Positions 11,061 through 23,082 are shown, numbered from the stretch's first letter. The stretch is 64,000 nucleotides of DNA from Botryococcus braunii (GCA_002005505.1 KV908501.1:1-64000), one strand, 5' to 3'. Numbers and translations: made by a program. The notes: generated by a model from the sequence alone, not told the origin.

Positions 11061-11689
11061 ATCTGGTTGATGGTAAATCGCCATTTTTAACCTGCCCCCT
11101 CTGGGGTGCAGGTTTTCCGCAGCCGGGGGGCGGTTGCCTTGGATGCCCGCTGGGGAGGCTGATAATGGGGACGCGGAGGTAACGCCTCGGCCGCGCAAGA
11201 ATCTACGCGTTTTGGTAGGGGAGACAAATAACTTCCGAATAAATTCGGTTGCCAACTGTCTCAGAAATAAGCAGGCCTCAGCTCCGCCGAGATGCGGCGT
11301 AGCTCCGAGGTCCGGAAGCCATCCGTAAGCCCTCTAAATCGCAAATCTAGCGTGGGAAGATGGGAAGGGGCGGCGTGGCAGCCTGAGCGGAGGCTTTTGT
11401 ACAGCCTTTGTACAGCTTTGTATTGCGGTGTATTGCAGGGTGACGCCGCGCTGTGGAAGCGCCGCAGAGGCCCTGGGGGGGCAATCTTGCCTGCCAGATT
11501 CCGAATCCGCGCCACGTGACCATGCCATGTGCTGGTACTGCTGCGCTGTCAAGGGGCGCTTCAAGGCGCGTCATACTGCCACCTGATTCACGTGAATCTT
11601 ATATCAGAAGAAGTGAGTGACGCGCTTTCTGCTTTTTGCTCGACTTCGTCGATGACGCGCCGATTTCTGCCTCTTTTCTGCCCCGTGGG
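11061..11689. other. GC-rich non-coding leader-like stretch
   Basis: Follows the J primer-binding site. It contains a hairpin (AACCTGC...GCAGGTT, about 11089-11114) and several short out-of-frame ORFs with no recognisable domain. It partly resembles, in short blocks (GGTAAATCGCC, CCTGCCCCC), the sequence beside the J copy at 28150-28345. Confidence 0.5.
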
Positions 11690-12500
11690 CCACATGGACC
11701 GCGATCCTGCTCTCCTATTGGCTCCTCCGCCTTTACAGCTGTGCTGTTAGCTCGAAAAACTGGCTGTCGCGACTGCTCGCAATTGCAACAAAAAACTTTG
11801 AAGACACTCATGATTAATTTGTTTTCAATCCTCGAGATTCGCTGGTTTTGTCATGTACGTGTTTGTTGGTTTGGTCTTATACAGACATTTCGAGTTCGGT
11901 TTTGGAGCCGAGGTGCGTCCTGTCCGTCCTCCATCATTCCGCGAGTCGAAACTCTTCGGACTCAGGAATCTGTCCTCTTTTTTGTGTTGTTGCTTTCTAT
12001 TTTGTGGTTCGGCGCCTAGGTTCGAGACCTCTTCCGAGGTTCCCTTCATTGTTAACAGCGGCCCGTCGCTCCCTGCAACATTACTTTTCGGAGTTGTGGG
12101 CAATTCTAACCCAGTTTTCAATGCAGGTTATCACTTTTGTTTCCCTTTTGCACCACTGCATCTTTCGGACCAGTGCCACGCGAGTTGCAACGGGGATCTA
12201 ACCACGTACGTTGCACAGGAGAATCGTACTTATTTTGTTACACTATCACTCCTATGCGTTTGCGTCTGGAAATATGCGCGGTAGTTACTGTGATGTACCG
12301 TGAACAGTCCAATGCTTTCCTCCACTTCCTGTTCCCTTTACTTTCCTCTTGCTTTACACTTTCAAGCCATTGTATCTCAATTTCTTTGGGACTAACAATG
12401 ATTTTGGAGCAGGGGATTATAAATAGGGGGCTGAACTTCATTAAAAGCTGTTGTTTTTCTGAGACACTGCCAAACACACAGGAAGAGATTGTGTTTGTAA
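11690..12500 (+). repeat. Dispersed repeat M, copy 1
   Basis: Aligns in patches with the minus strand of 26430-27310. Shared blocks include a CCAAT-box-like TATTGGCTCC, TTTGGTC...TTTCGAGT, CCATCATTC...TCAGGA and TTGCACCACT...TTTCGGA. Both copies run into a GT-rich tract at the same end. No coding potential is shared. Nature unknown. Confidence 0.65.
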
Positions 12501-13831
<1,331 letters not shown>

Positions 13832-14054
13832 TGTAGTGTTGGGATGTAATTAGAGTCAGACGGAGACGGAAAGGCAGATTCGATGATTACATTCGCTGAT
13901 CTCGAAGTCTCTTCGAAGTCTCTTATATGCACGTTGCTGAGCCGTCAAGACCAACCCGCTGAAGTAACGCTCGGTAACGAGATATCAAATGACGATCGCA
14001 CTGACCTTCGATTGTACCGCCGCTGCTCGGAACGAGACCTCGAGCGCGGTTACA
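13832..14054 (-). repeat. 3' LTR of K
   Basis: 223 bp, TGTAACCGCG...CACTACA when read on the minus strand. Same length as, and by eye identical to, 20030-20252. The polypurine tract lies directly beside it. Confidence 0.95.
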
Positions 14055-14068
14055 TCTCCCCCCACCTC
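14055..14068 (-). promoter_or_regulatory. Polypurine tract of K
   Basis: Minus strand GAGGTGGGGGGAGA directly precedes the 3' LTR, the expected place for plus-strand DNA priming. Confidence 0.85.
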
Positions 14069-14686
14069 AAGTCTCTGGCCGTCCTCGGACAGACCATACT
14101 GCAAGCATTATACAACTGCATGCTGTCTCAACACAACTGAGCTACAATGATCCCTGTGGTACCACAAGGGCCCGTGTGGGTGATCACTGAGCTATCCAGT
14201 ACCTGAGTAGTGACCAACTACTCCGCCATGAAGGAATAGCAGTGAGGTGATCAGTCTCCCAACTACCCAACAAGATGTGGACTGGTGACGATGCCCGACT
14301 CGTCTGGACCGCTCCCATAAGCCATGGTCCTAGCAACTACCACAAGCTGCTCTTGGGGTTAGCGTGTAAGTGAGTAGCAATGGCATCCGTGGGCCGCGCA
14401 CACACACCTGTCGGCTGATGAGACCCTCCAGTGGACCGGTACTCATCGACGCAGGGCTGCAGTCCCTGTACGACGCTGCCGTTATATGCAAGGTCACTGA
14501 CCTGCTTAGGATGACCCATCTGATGTGCCCATTCATATGCAATAAGGAAAGTCAACGCGTTCCCCGTTACGCGTTACTCCTTTCATGCTGACGGTACAAT
14601 TACCGTATAGCTGCTTTTGGCCTCTGGGCTCCCCCCCCCCCCCTACCTCAAGAGGGGTGCCGGCCAGGCTAAGGTGGGTGTGTAGG

Positions 14687-17600
14687 TCACTTCAACCCAT
14701 TCCTTGCCTTATAAGCTGTCAACATGGCACGGGTCTCCGCATTATGAGCAAAGTTGGATACGGGCTCCCAGGAATTATCGCTGTCTGGGTATCCAACCCA
14801 CTTCACCAAGTAGAGGTATTGGGGTTTGCCTTTGCGAGACGGATCATCGTGGGACTTCTTCGCGTTCACATGACGACACCTTACCTTGTGCCCAACGATG
14901 TCCTCAACTTCATAATACATGTCACCGTCGATGACTGGGGGTAACGGAGTCGGCTGAGGCATCTCTGTGCCTGGCTGCTCGGGTGGCTTGTACGGCTTGA
15001 GTAGACTGACGTGAAACACATTGTGCCAACGGAGTCCTGGCGGGAGTTCCAACTTGTAGGCAACATCACCCACTCGCGATAGCACAGTGAATGGACCGAC
15101 GAACTTTGGCAGAAACTTGGTGCTGAGCACTGAGCGTCGACCGGCGTTTCGTGTCGATAAGAGAACCTTGTCTCCTTCATGATACACAACTTCACGTCTG
15201 TGCTTGTCATACTGCTTCTTCTGGCGCTCTTGTGCTGTCTCAATATCACCACGGGCTTGCACCCATAACTTCTCACGTTCATGTGCTGCTTGCAAGCATG
15301 CTTGAGCTGCCCGAGTCTGCTCTTGAATACGCTGACGCACAGAGCTGGCTTCTTGTACTTTGAAGACGTGTGCTCGCGTGTTAGGCACTACTTTCGGAAG
15401 TAACGCCTCCAAGCCCTCCACTGCTGTGGGGTGTCGACCAAAGTTCAGGAAGAATGGTGAAGCTCTGATGCTCTCTTGGTATGCATTGTTGATTGCAAAT
15501 TCTGCACTTGGGAGGTACTTGACCCAATCATCTCCCTGAGGGTTGACGTAATTGCGTAGATAATCTTCCAATATGCGATTCATGCGCTCTGTCTGACCAT
15601 CGGACTGTGGGTGGTACGCTGTCGTAAGACACTGCTTGACGTTCAATCCACGACACCACTCACGGAAGAAGTTACCCGTGAATCTGGGATCACGATCAGT
15701 GATAAGCTGCGCTGGTTTGCCATACAATGCAAAGACTTGGCTGTAGAGCTTCTGAGCAATATCCGTAGACGTCACTGTCTTATTGCATGGAAGAAACTTT
15801 GCCATCTTCGTTGGCTTGTCGACAACAACCATGATGGAGTCATAGCCGGTGCTCTTGTCGACTGGAAGATCAACAATCAAATCCATCGTGATAGTATCAA
15901 AAGGATTCGCTGGTGGAGCAATAGGCCCTGCTGGTGCCTGATTTGAAGACTTGTTCCGCTGACAAATTTCACATGTCTCAATGTACTTCTTTACTTGGGT
16001 GTACATTCCTTGCCAATGAAAATGCCGTTCAATAAGATCCTTGGTCTTGGTCAAGCCGCCATGGCCTCTGCATGGTGGGCTGTGATAATTCGAAATGATG
16101 AGCGTGCGTAACGCTAAGTCGTGCGGTACGGATATGACCAATGATTCGCCGCGCTGGATGTACCATATGCCATCATGCTGTACCATTTTACTGACGTTGT
16201 CAGGGTTGGCATAAAATGAATCTGCTGCGTACGATGCGCGTAGACGAGACACGAAGTCATTAGTAATAGACGGTCCCGCAGGGATCCGTACTGGATCAAA
16301 AACTGCATCACGCGGTCGAGCTGCTGTTTTCTGCTTCTTGCTATGATGTGTCGTTGCCCGCGCTTGAACGTCCGGGTGGGTCCCCTGTGGTGGGACCTGA
16401 CCTCCCATGTGGGTGGACTGAGTCCCCTGTGGTAAGGCCGGGTCCCCCGTGTGGGTGGACACCGCTCCCTCGACCACGCTCCCCTGTGGTAGGGACGACT
16501 CCCCCCGTGTGGGTGGAGCGGGCCGTGAGAACCCAGTTGCCCTAGCGCGAGTCGTAACTGCTGCTATCTGAATGCTGTCATTCATGGCTTGCAACAATGC
16601 TGGTGATCTGCTCAAGGGATCCGCGACGTTCGTGCGACCCGGCTCATATTTCCATTCCAAGTGGAAGCGTGACAAGAATTCATACCATCTGACTTGTCGT
16701 CTGGACAACACTTGCTTGTCTTGGAAGAAGGTATTCGGGTTGTGGTCTGTAATGATGATCACTTTCTCTGCTCCCTCAAGGTAGGGGCGCCAAACTTCCA
16801 AATTGTAGACCACTGCTCGAAGTTCTTGCTCTGTCACACCATAATTTTTCTCTGCCGGCGTGAACTTCTTGCTATTATACGCGATGGGGCGTCCATCTTG
16901 AACCAATACGCCGCCCATGCCGAAACCACTTGCATCACTGATGACTGTGAATGGCTTATCAAACTCTGGTGCCTTGAGCACTGGTGCTGTAGTGATAGCA
17001 TCCTTAAGACCATTGAAGGACATCTCGCAGTCAGGTGACCATTTGAAGGGTGTCTTTGGCTTGGTGAGGTTATTTATGGGTGAAGCTATTCTCGCATATC
17101 CTTGAACAAACTTCTTGGCGAAGTTAGTCAAGCCCATGAACTGCCGTATGTCGTGCACGTCGGTCGGTGTTGGCCAATTTCTGATTGCTTCGACCTTGGA
17201 GTCATCAATCTTGATGCCCTGTGGACCAACCAAGTGTCCAAGAAATAACGTCCATTCTCGCAACCAGGAGCACTTCTTCATCTTGGCGTACAACTGATGC
17301 TCTCGAAGCTTCTGGAGTATAAGTCGAATATGCCGAATGTGCTCCTCAAACGTCTTGGAGTATATGAGAATGTCGTCCATGTACACGAGTACGAAGTCGT
17401 TCACATATTCCGAGAAGATCTTATTCATAACTGTCTGAAATGTGGCGGGGGCGTTGGTCAACCCAAACGCCAAAACTTTGAAGTTGTACTGCCCGAACGG
17501 TGTACGAAATCCTGTCTTAGTGACGTCCTCGTCATTGATGCGAATCTGGTGGTAGCCGGAGTGTAGATCAAGTGACGAGAAGTAACTTGCATTTCCCAGC

Positions 17601-18037
17601 ATGTCCAAAGTATCATCGATGCGAGGAAGTGGTGCTCGATGCTTGATGGTGGCTTTATTCAACTGCCTGTAGTCCACTACCATGCGCAAGTTGCCATCTT
17701 TCTTATTCACGAAGAAGCATGGAGCTGCAAAAGGCGAATGTGAATGCTCGATAAGTCCCTTCTTCAGAAGTCGTTCAATTTCTTCCCACACGTAGATTCT
17801 CTTGGCTACGATCACGGTCATTTTCCCTTGGGAACTCATTGATTCTGACGCCACGGCTGTCATTGCGATAACCCTCACGGTGGTAGGTGTAGCGTGGCAA
17901 GTTCTGTCCCTGAGAAGAGTAGCGGTCGTCATATGAGCGCTTGTAACCTGCAAAGCGACCACGTGCTCTGCCGCGTGAGTCTCTGCCTCTTTTGCCAAAA
18001 TCAGTAAATCTGCCACGTGTGACTGGCTGGCTGCCAC
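14687..18037 (-). CDS. Ty3/gypsy Pol of K: RT, RNase H, integrase, chromodomain
   Basis: An uninterrupted 1116-codon frame. RT begins about residue 84 (WEEIERLLKKGL) with the active site YMDD at 219-222. RNase H follows (ISDASGFGMGG, D368; TDHNPNTF). A proline/glutamine-rich linker with repeated LPQG-like motifs precedes the integrase zinc region (H...H...CEICQRNK), the DDE core (MDLIVDLP, TDRDPRF, HPQSDGQTERMNR) and a C-terminal chromodomain (LVKWVGYPDSDNSWEP). It is offset +1 from gag and overlaps it by 263 nt. The ATG at 18037 is only the first in frame; a gag-pol frameshift could replace it. No DSG or DTG protease motif is present. Confidence 0.95.
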   Translation of the reverse strand: MAASQSHVADLLILAKEAETHAAEHVVALQVTSAHMTTATLLRDRTCHATPTTVRVIAMTAVASESMSSQGKMTVIVAKRIYVWEEIERLLKKGLIEHSHSPFAAPCFFVNKKDGNLRMVVDYRQLNKATIKHRAPLPRIDDTLDMLGNASYFSSLDLHSGYHQIRINDEDVTKTGFRTPFGQYNFKVLAFGLTNAPATFQTVMNKIFSEYVNDFVLVYMDDILIYSKTFEEHIRHIRLILQKLREHQLYAKMKKCSWLREWTLFLGHLVGPQGIKIDDSKVEAIRNWPTPTDVHDIRQFMGLTNFAKKFVQGYARIASPINNLTKPKTPFKWSPDCEMSFNGLKDAITTAPVLKAPEFDKPFTVISDASGFGMGGVLVQDGRPIAYNSKKFTPAEKNYGVTEQELRAVVYNLEVWRPYLEGAEKVIIITDHNPNTFFQDKQVLSRRQVRWYEFLSRFHLEWKYEPGRTNVADPLSRSPALLQAMNDSIQIAAVTTRARATGFSRPAPPTRGESSLPQGSVVEGAVSTHTGDPALPQGTQSTHMGGQVPPQGTHPDVQARATTHHSKKQKTAARPRDAVFDPVRIPAGPSITNDFVSRLRASYAADSFYANPDNVSKMVQHDGIWYIQRGESLVISVPHDLALRTLIISNYHSPPCRGHGGLTKTKDLIERHFHWQGMYTQVKKYIETCEICQRNKSSNQAPAGPIAPPANPFDTITMDLIVDLPVDKSTGYDSIMVVVDKPTKMAKFLPCNKTVTSTDIAQKLYSQVFALYGKPAQLITDRDPRFTGNFFREWCRGLNVKQCLTTAYHPQSDGQTERMNRILEDYLRNYVNPQGDDWVKYLPSAEFAINNAYQESIRASPFFLNFGRHPTAVEGLEALLPKVVPNTRAHVFKVQEASSVRQRIQEQTRAAQACLQAAHEREKLWVQARGDIETAQERQKKQYDKHRREVVYHEGDKVLLSTRNAGRRSVLSTKFLPKFVGPFTVLSRVGDVAYKLELPPGLRWHNVFHVSLLKPYKPPEQPGTEMPQPTPLPPVIDGDMYYEVEDIVGHKVRCRHVNAKKSHDDPSRKGKPQYLYLVKWVGYPDSDNSWEPVSNFAHNAETRAMLTAYKARNGLK

Positions 18038-19994
18038 GTGACTCTCTCAGCTGATTCACCCAGCTCGTACGTTTCAAGAACTCAATGATGTCATCAAGCT
18101 GAGGATCTTCCTGAGTTGAAAACTGCCCTTCAAGCTGATTGACGATGTAGCGAGGCAAGGCCTTCTTCAATGTTTTCACTAAGTCCATGTTGGACCTCTT
18201 GTCTGCAATACGAAGTGAAAGACTCCAAAATCTGGTGAGGTAGTCGCCGAGGGTCCACGACCCATCCCAAGATAACTTTTCAAGTTTTGAAGTAAGCGAG
18301 TGCACATCCTCATAGGAGAAAGCAAACTGTCTGCACAAGGCGTCATGCATTTCTTGGAAGGTAGGCACTCTGTTCAAGCTGGCTTGCAATGCATCAATGG
18401 CGATTCGGGCATCGCCCTCTAACTTGCTTTTCAATAGTAGACCCCACTCTGCACCTGGGGTGGGTAGAGTTCTCTTGGAGAGCAATCGTAGAGCTGCCTG
18501 AAAATCTGATAGATAATTGTTGACACGAGGACCACTGCGTTTGCCATTGTAGTTAGGTAGAGCTTGCACATCTCTGAAGGTAACGGTCTTGCCCTCTGTG
18601 CCAGTACCTCTGTTGTCGTCATGTGCTTGGTCGTCGTGACGATCATAGTGACGGTCATAGTCGTCTGGTCCCCTGTCATCACGTCTGGGGCGCTGCTCCT
18701 CACGTCTGGGAGGAGGGTCATCACGTAGAGGCTGGTCATTTCGTAGAGGAGGTTCATCACGTCGTTCAACTGGAGGCACTCCTGCATTGCCGTAATCCTC
18801 GTCGTCATAATCATCATCATTCTCATCATCATCATCGTCGTCATCATCATCATCATCACTTGGTGGACCATCATGCATTGCCCCTCGAGCAAACTGACGT
18901 GGGGCTGATCCCCCTTGAAGTTCCTCTGGATTTTCTGACACTTCTTCTTGATTGGCGTGTGAAGCATTCTCATTATCAACATCAGGAGAAGATTCATCTC
19001 TTAGTTGCGTAGGTCGAGGTGCGATGAAGACTCTTCTTGTGCGAGGAGATACTACTGGGCCCCTTTGAAGCAACATTCCGGGTGTAGTAGTCGTCACAGC
19101 TGGAGTTCTTGCCATAAAAATCTTCAAATCATGATTGATGGCTGAGATATCAATGGCTGACTTCTTACCTTCGTTGTAGCCTTTCAAGACGGACTGCTTA
19201 GCCGAGTTGGGCAAGAGTACCCATGGAGCCTCTGGGAACTCGTCTGGTTTTATGAAGAGGGCTGATTGAAGAAGATGTTGTGTTCCTCCTTGCAGCCACG
19301 AGCTGGGGATTCCCATGGCTTGGTAGATTGCATTGGAGTGATACTCTGAAGGCGTGGTGCTGTATAGTAGAGCTGGAGGAATATAAAACTTGCTGGTCTC
19401 ATCTGAAAAATTTAAGTAGCAGTCCCAGGTGTCCTTACTGGCAAGTGGCTTTTCTCCAGGAGCTGTCATGTCAAGAGCTGTTTTGTTGATGACGACCCAA
19501 GTCGATACTTGCTTTGCTGGATCAACTTCCTTGAGGCAAGATAAGTCGAGGAAGTCATAACCATCCATGGCGCATAGAATCTCTCCACTAGCTGCCTTTA
19601 TCATATCTGTTTCCTTGAACCAATAAGGCCCTTGTTCTGCGAGCTTCTGAGCCGAGGCGTAGAAGAAGAGAAGTTTATCCCACTGCTGACGAAGGATCTG
19701 CCCATCGAAGTCGCGCGCGTGAGAAATCATGGCGTCATTCACATTTTTTGAAGTCTCGGTGACAAGGCGATTTGGAACCCAATCTGATTCGTAGAGTGAC
19801 GGGTTGATGGCCTGCCAGATGGACTGTTTGGCGAGCAGATGCTTTCGTTGAATATCGAGGACTTTTGCCTTGAACACTACGTCGTCTCTGAAGTCAAATA
19901 ATTTTGCAGTCATGATGTTTTCTGCCGTAGGAAGGAAGCCGAAGTTGAAGCCTCTGTAGACATCTGGTAGATCGAATTCGTTGGACCCACTCAT
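17775..19994 (-). CDS. Ty3/gypsy Gag of K
   Basis: 739 codons starting 35 nt after the 5' LTR and about 22 nt after the primer-binding site. Residues 1-300 are of unknown type. An Asp-rich acidic run lies at 380-400 and an Arg/Asp-rich linker follows. A retrotransposon Gag capsid domain lies at about 492-640 (NYLSDFQAALRLL, LEGDARIAIDAL). The tail (660-739) is RG-rich. There is no CCHC zinc knuckle; the basic RG tail may bind RNA instead. It ends inside the pol overlap. Confidence 0.9.
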   Translation of the reverse strand: MSGSNEFDLPDVYRGFNFGFLPTAENIMTAKLFDFRDDVVFKAKVLDIQRKHLLAKQSIWQAINPSLYESDWVPNRLVTETSKNVNDAMISHARDFDGQILRQQWDKLLFFYASAQKLAEQGPYWFKETDMIKAASGEILCAMDGYDFLDLSCLKEVDPAKQVSTWVVINKTALDMTAPGEKPLASKDTWDCYLNFSDETSKFYIPPALLYSTTPSEYHSNAIYQAMGIPSSWLQGGTQHLLQSALFIKPDEFPEAPWVLLPNSAKQSVLKGYNEGKKSAIDISAINHDLKIFMARTPAVTTTTPGMLLQRGPVVSPRTRRVFIAPRPTQLRDESSPDVDNENASHANQEEVSENPEELQGGSAPRQFARGAMHDGPPSDDDDDDDDDDDENDDDYDDEDYGNAGVPPVERRDEPPLRNDQPLRDDPPPRREEQRPRRDDRGPDDYDRHYDRHDDQAHDDNRGTGTEGKTVTFRDVQALPNYNGKRSGPRVNNYLSDFQAALRLLSKRTLPTPGAEWGLLLKSKLEGDARIAIDALQASLNRVPTFQEMHDALCRQFAFSYEDVHSLTSKLEKLSWDGSWTLGDYLTRFWSLSLRIADKRSNMDLVKTLKKALPRYIVNQLEGQFSTQEDPQLDDIIEFLKRTSWVNQLRESRGSQPVTRGRFTDFGKRGRDSRGRARGRFAGYKRSYDDRYSSQGQNLPRYTYHREGYRNDSRGVRINEFPRENDRDRSQENLRVGRN

Positions 19995-20016
19995 TTTTCT
20001 AAATCGCTCACCCCTA

Positions 20017-20027
20017 GACCGATACCA
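20017..20027 (-). promoter_or_regulatory. Primer-binding site of K
   Basis: TGGTATCGGTC on the minus strand, two bases downstream of the 5' LTR. Like the sites of I and J it fits the 3' terminus of a tRNA ending GATACCA. Confidence 0.8.
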
Positions 20028-20029
20028 TA

Positions 20030-20250
20030 TGTAGTGTTGGGATGTAATTAGAGTCAGACGGAGACGGAAAGGCAGATTCGATGATTACATTCGCTGATCT
20101 CGAAGTCTCTTCGAAGTCTCTTATATGCACGTTGCTGAGCCGTCAAGACCAACCCGCTGAAGTAACGCTCGGTAACGAGATATCAAATGACGATCGCACT
20201 GACCTTCGATTGTACCGCCGCTGCTCGGAACGAGACCTCGAGCGCGGTTA

Positions 20251-20252
<2 letters not shown>
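20030..20252 (-). repeat. 5' LTR of K
   Basis: 223 bp, no difference seen from 13832-14054. Flanked on the right by GTGTG, the target duplication. Confidence 0.95.
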
Positions 20253-20293
<41 letters not shown>

Positions 20294-20333
20294 TTAGGAG
20301 TGGGGGTGTTTGGGCGGGTGGGCGTGTGTGCAG

Positions 20334-20422
<89 letters not shown>

Positions 20423-20437
20423 TGTGTGTGTACACAC

Positions 20438-20476
<39 letters not shown>

Positions 20477-20630
20477 TAGCCTCTTTCTCCATGCTCATAC
20501 ATTTCAATGTGCTTGGATTCAATTTGATTTCCCAAAATAAGGCTCAGTTTGGCGAAAGGTGAAGGTGAAGGTGCTTGGATTGCTGAAATACGTGTGTGTG
20601 TGTGTGTGTGTGTTTGTGTGTGTGCATGTG

Positions 20631-20663
<33 letters not shown>

Positions 20664-20740
20664 CATGTGGTGTGTGTGTGTGTGTGTGTGTGCGTGCATG
20701 CGTGTGTGTGCGTGCGTGCGTGCGTGTGTGCATTTGGGGG
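20253..20740. repeat. GT satellite, right part of the array split by K
   Basis: GT tracts at about 20253-20290, 20336-20475 and 20590-20735, with the GGGCGGGTGGGCGTGTGTG linker at about 20308-20330 seen in the left part. The middle includes TGTACACACACATGTGTG (near 20428), where the dinucleotide orientation flips. 20480-20590 is unique. Confidence 0.9.
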
Positions 20741-20986
20741 TGTACCTTTAAACATGCTCAGAAATTTCACTCCTCTTGGCCTTCACTTTCCTTTTCTAAT
20801 TGGATGCTCTACTTTGTTGTGAAGGGATGTTGAGGTGGGGAGAACAGATGTTTTGGCATCATGCACGTGCATGGGATATCCAAACCTGGTGTTCATCAAC
20901 ACCATTATCTTTCATGGAGCAAGAGTTTAGCATCTTATTATTGCCGTGCAGGAGACGTCTGTGTCTCTCTCTCTCTCCTCTCCCCC

Positions 20987-21024
<38 letters not shown>

Positions 21025-21384
21025 CTCTGTCTGGCTTTTCCCCAAGGAACAGTGAGGCCCAAGGCGGAGGGAGCCGGAAATAGTGAATCCCCGGGCCCAC
21101 CGATCAGTGAAGCTCATGAGCGGGGTGCGACACATCCGCAAATGAAGAGTGAGCCCTAAACAACGAGGATCCCCCAACAAGCAGAATTCCCACAATGGGA
21201 ACAATGGACCCCCTGCATGGGTAGCCCACCGTAAATAAACCCCGGTGTATCTACAAGCTGTACACATTTGTAATAACTCAGGCACTTGATTCTTTGACTT
21301 CTTACATGACTCACCTCAATGTTTTGACTTGAAGACCTACTTACGCAGACCAACTTCGGTGATGGCAATAGGTCCATATTATAG
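20741..21384. other. Non-coding stretch with a short GT tract
   Basis: A short CT/GT microsatellite lies near 20970-21025. The rest shows no gene-like frame, LTR or recognisable repeat. Confidence 0.6.
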
Positions 21385-21465
21385 GGCGGCCGAAGGCCGC
21401 CAAAGGTGGGTTATAGGCGGCCGAAGGCCGCCTTAAAGGTGGGTTATAGGCGGCCGAAGGCCGCC
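21385..21465. repeat. Three tandem GC-rich hairpins
   Basis: The perfect palindrome GGCGGCC-GAA-GGCCGCC occurs at 21385-21401, 21416-21432 and 21449-21465, separated by variants of AAAGGTGGGTTATA. A degenerate fourth start (GGCGG) is near 21480. Each can fold with a 7-bp stem closed by a C-GAA-G triloop, a loop known to be unusually stable in DNA. Confidence 0.93.
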
Positions 21466-21921
21466 GAAGATAGGTTACAGGCGGTGATTTCAAAAAAATA
21501 GGTCCGGTTCGGGTTGAAGAAATGGGTGGAGGGGAAAAACTTCTCTTACATAGGAACTTAGATCACACCAACCTCCTTTCTGACCTACTACACTATCATC
21601 ATCCTATTACCCTTCAGTCAATTCACTGTATTGCTACATCCCCTTCTGGAGGGGTTCCGGTGCAGACAGCTTTCACTGATGAGGATGCTTAGCTAGGCCT
21701 GTGTCCTATATTTAGGATCCTTTAATATTTAGGAGCTACTTCAAACATAGAGCAGTCAGCATATCAACATAAATTCTAAGATTGGCACAGGTCAACAACA
21801 CCCATAATGCATACGTCTCTACCTCTTCATGTGCCCTACAAACTATAACACTTAATTGACACTTAATTCAACCACATGTCCAGTTGCACCGTGTACGCAC
21901 ATATATTTAGACGCCAAGAAC

Positions 21922-21922
<1 letters not shown>
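21466..21922. other. Non-coding stretch
   Basis: AT-rich, no ORF with recognisable features, no LTR signatures. Confidence 0.55.

Positions 21923-21973
<51 letters not shown>
21923..21973. repeat. Poly(A) tract of about 51 A
   Basis: An uninterrupted homopolymer. It could be the tail of a retroposed RNA on the plus strand, but no LINE, SINE or gene homology is seen upstream and no clear target duplication flanks it. Confidence 0.9.
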
Positions 21974-21976
<3 letters not shown>

Positions 21977-22969
21977 AAAGGAAAAGCTGATTCTTTCACT
22001 CGACAGCCAGAAAGAGAAAAACATGATAGCGGCAAATAAGCCCCAACCGAAAGTGTGTAAACCATTCTATATCCCCTAACACAATCTTTTGCCAAGTACC
22101 AATGTATATAGTCCCAAGCATGCTGCTATCCTCTTCAGTAACAATGGACAGTGGCAAGGACACCCAAGAGACTGAACTTATGCTTTCAATGGAGCTCCAC
22201 TTTTGAGCTCTTCTCTGCCTTCCCGTTCCTAACAGCTTCTTTCATGCACCCGCAATCCCCGTTACAAACAAGTTTTTATGAACGCCTGTGCACCTCTGAC
22301 ATTTTCACCACTTCACTGCCGGTGGGTTGCATCATAGGGTAGTGGGGAAGTGCCTTGCCCCCAAGGGAATGCCACCAACAAGTTGAAGCTTGGAAGTGCC
22401 CATCAGCGCACCATTGTCGAAATTGGGTGGACGACTATGCCCCATGACAGGTAGGTTAACAAAGGGACCATGTACATTTGCCCTTTGTTGAGTGTTGGGA
22501 TTGGCCATTTTTTGGAGCGGGGGCTGTCTCCCAGGGGTATGTGGAGGAACGCCAAGACTGGGAACCAAAGGGGAAAGGAATGTTGGGGCATTGTGCCGAT
22601 TCTGGAGATCTGCATGAAGGCTACGTTGTGGAGGGGTCGCTGGACGAAGAGCCGGCATAGAACAGCCTTCTTATGCGCATGTAGGACCTGCATTTCCAAT
22701 CCAAGTATTAGGAGTGCCGTTGCATGCAAGGCCACATTTCAAACACTAAGGCCAAAAATATGGTACATTGTTACACACGCCCTTAGTCACACACCAATAC
22801 AAGGGCATCAAAAGTAACCAGAAGATGTGACTATAGATAATAAAACAGCACAAATAAGTAACAGCACATTGTACTTACCATATGCATGCTACGAAGTTTA
22901 TTAAAACTGATGGATGAGTAGTTGGGCAATAAAATTTCCCTTGGCATGCCCACACGCACTTACTAACAT
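21974..22969. other. Unique stretch, no gene recognised
   Basis: Several mid-sized frames overlap on both strands between 22150 and 22820, including a proline-rich minus-strand frame at 22332-22658. None has a recognisable domain or a supported start, and several strands and frames are open together, so none is called. Confidence 0.5.
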
Positions 22970-23022
22970 AAGCATGCACACAGTCACAAGGGCACACACT
23001 CAGCGCACATGTATGCACGCGC

Positions 23023-23082
<60 letters not shown>

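Larger units (their letters stand above)
13832..20252 (-). mobile_element. Element K: complete young Ty3/gypsy chromodomain element
   Basis: 6421 bp. Two 223-bp LTRs (13832-14054 and 20030-20252) that I read as identical, TG...CA ends and a GTGTG target duplication (13827-13831 and 20253-20257) inside the GT satellite. The duplication lies in a GT repeat, so it is weak evidence alone. Primer-binding site, polypurine tract, gag and pol are all present. Identical LTRs indicate a very recent insertion. No protease domain is recognisable in either ORF. Confidence 0.95.

Noticed and set aside
21923..21973. Tail of a LINE or processed pseudogene
   Set aside because: No coding homology upstream, no polyadenylation signal and no clear flanking duplication.
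22332..22658. Proline-rich 108-codon minus-strand frame as a gene
   Set aside because: No domain, overlapping frames on both strands, no splice or promoter evidence.
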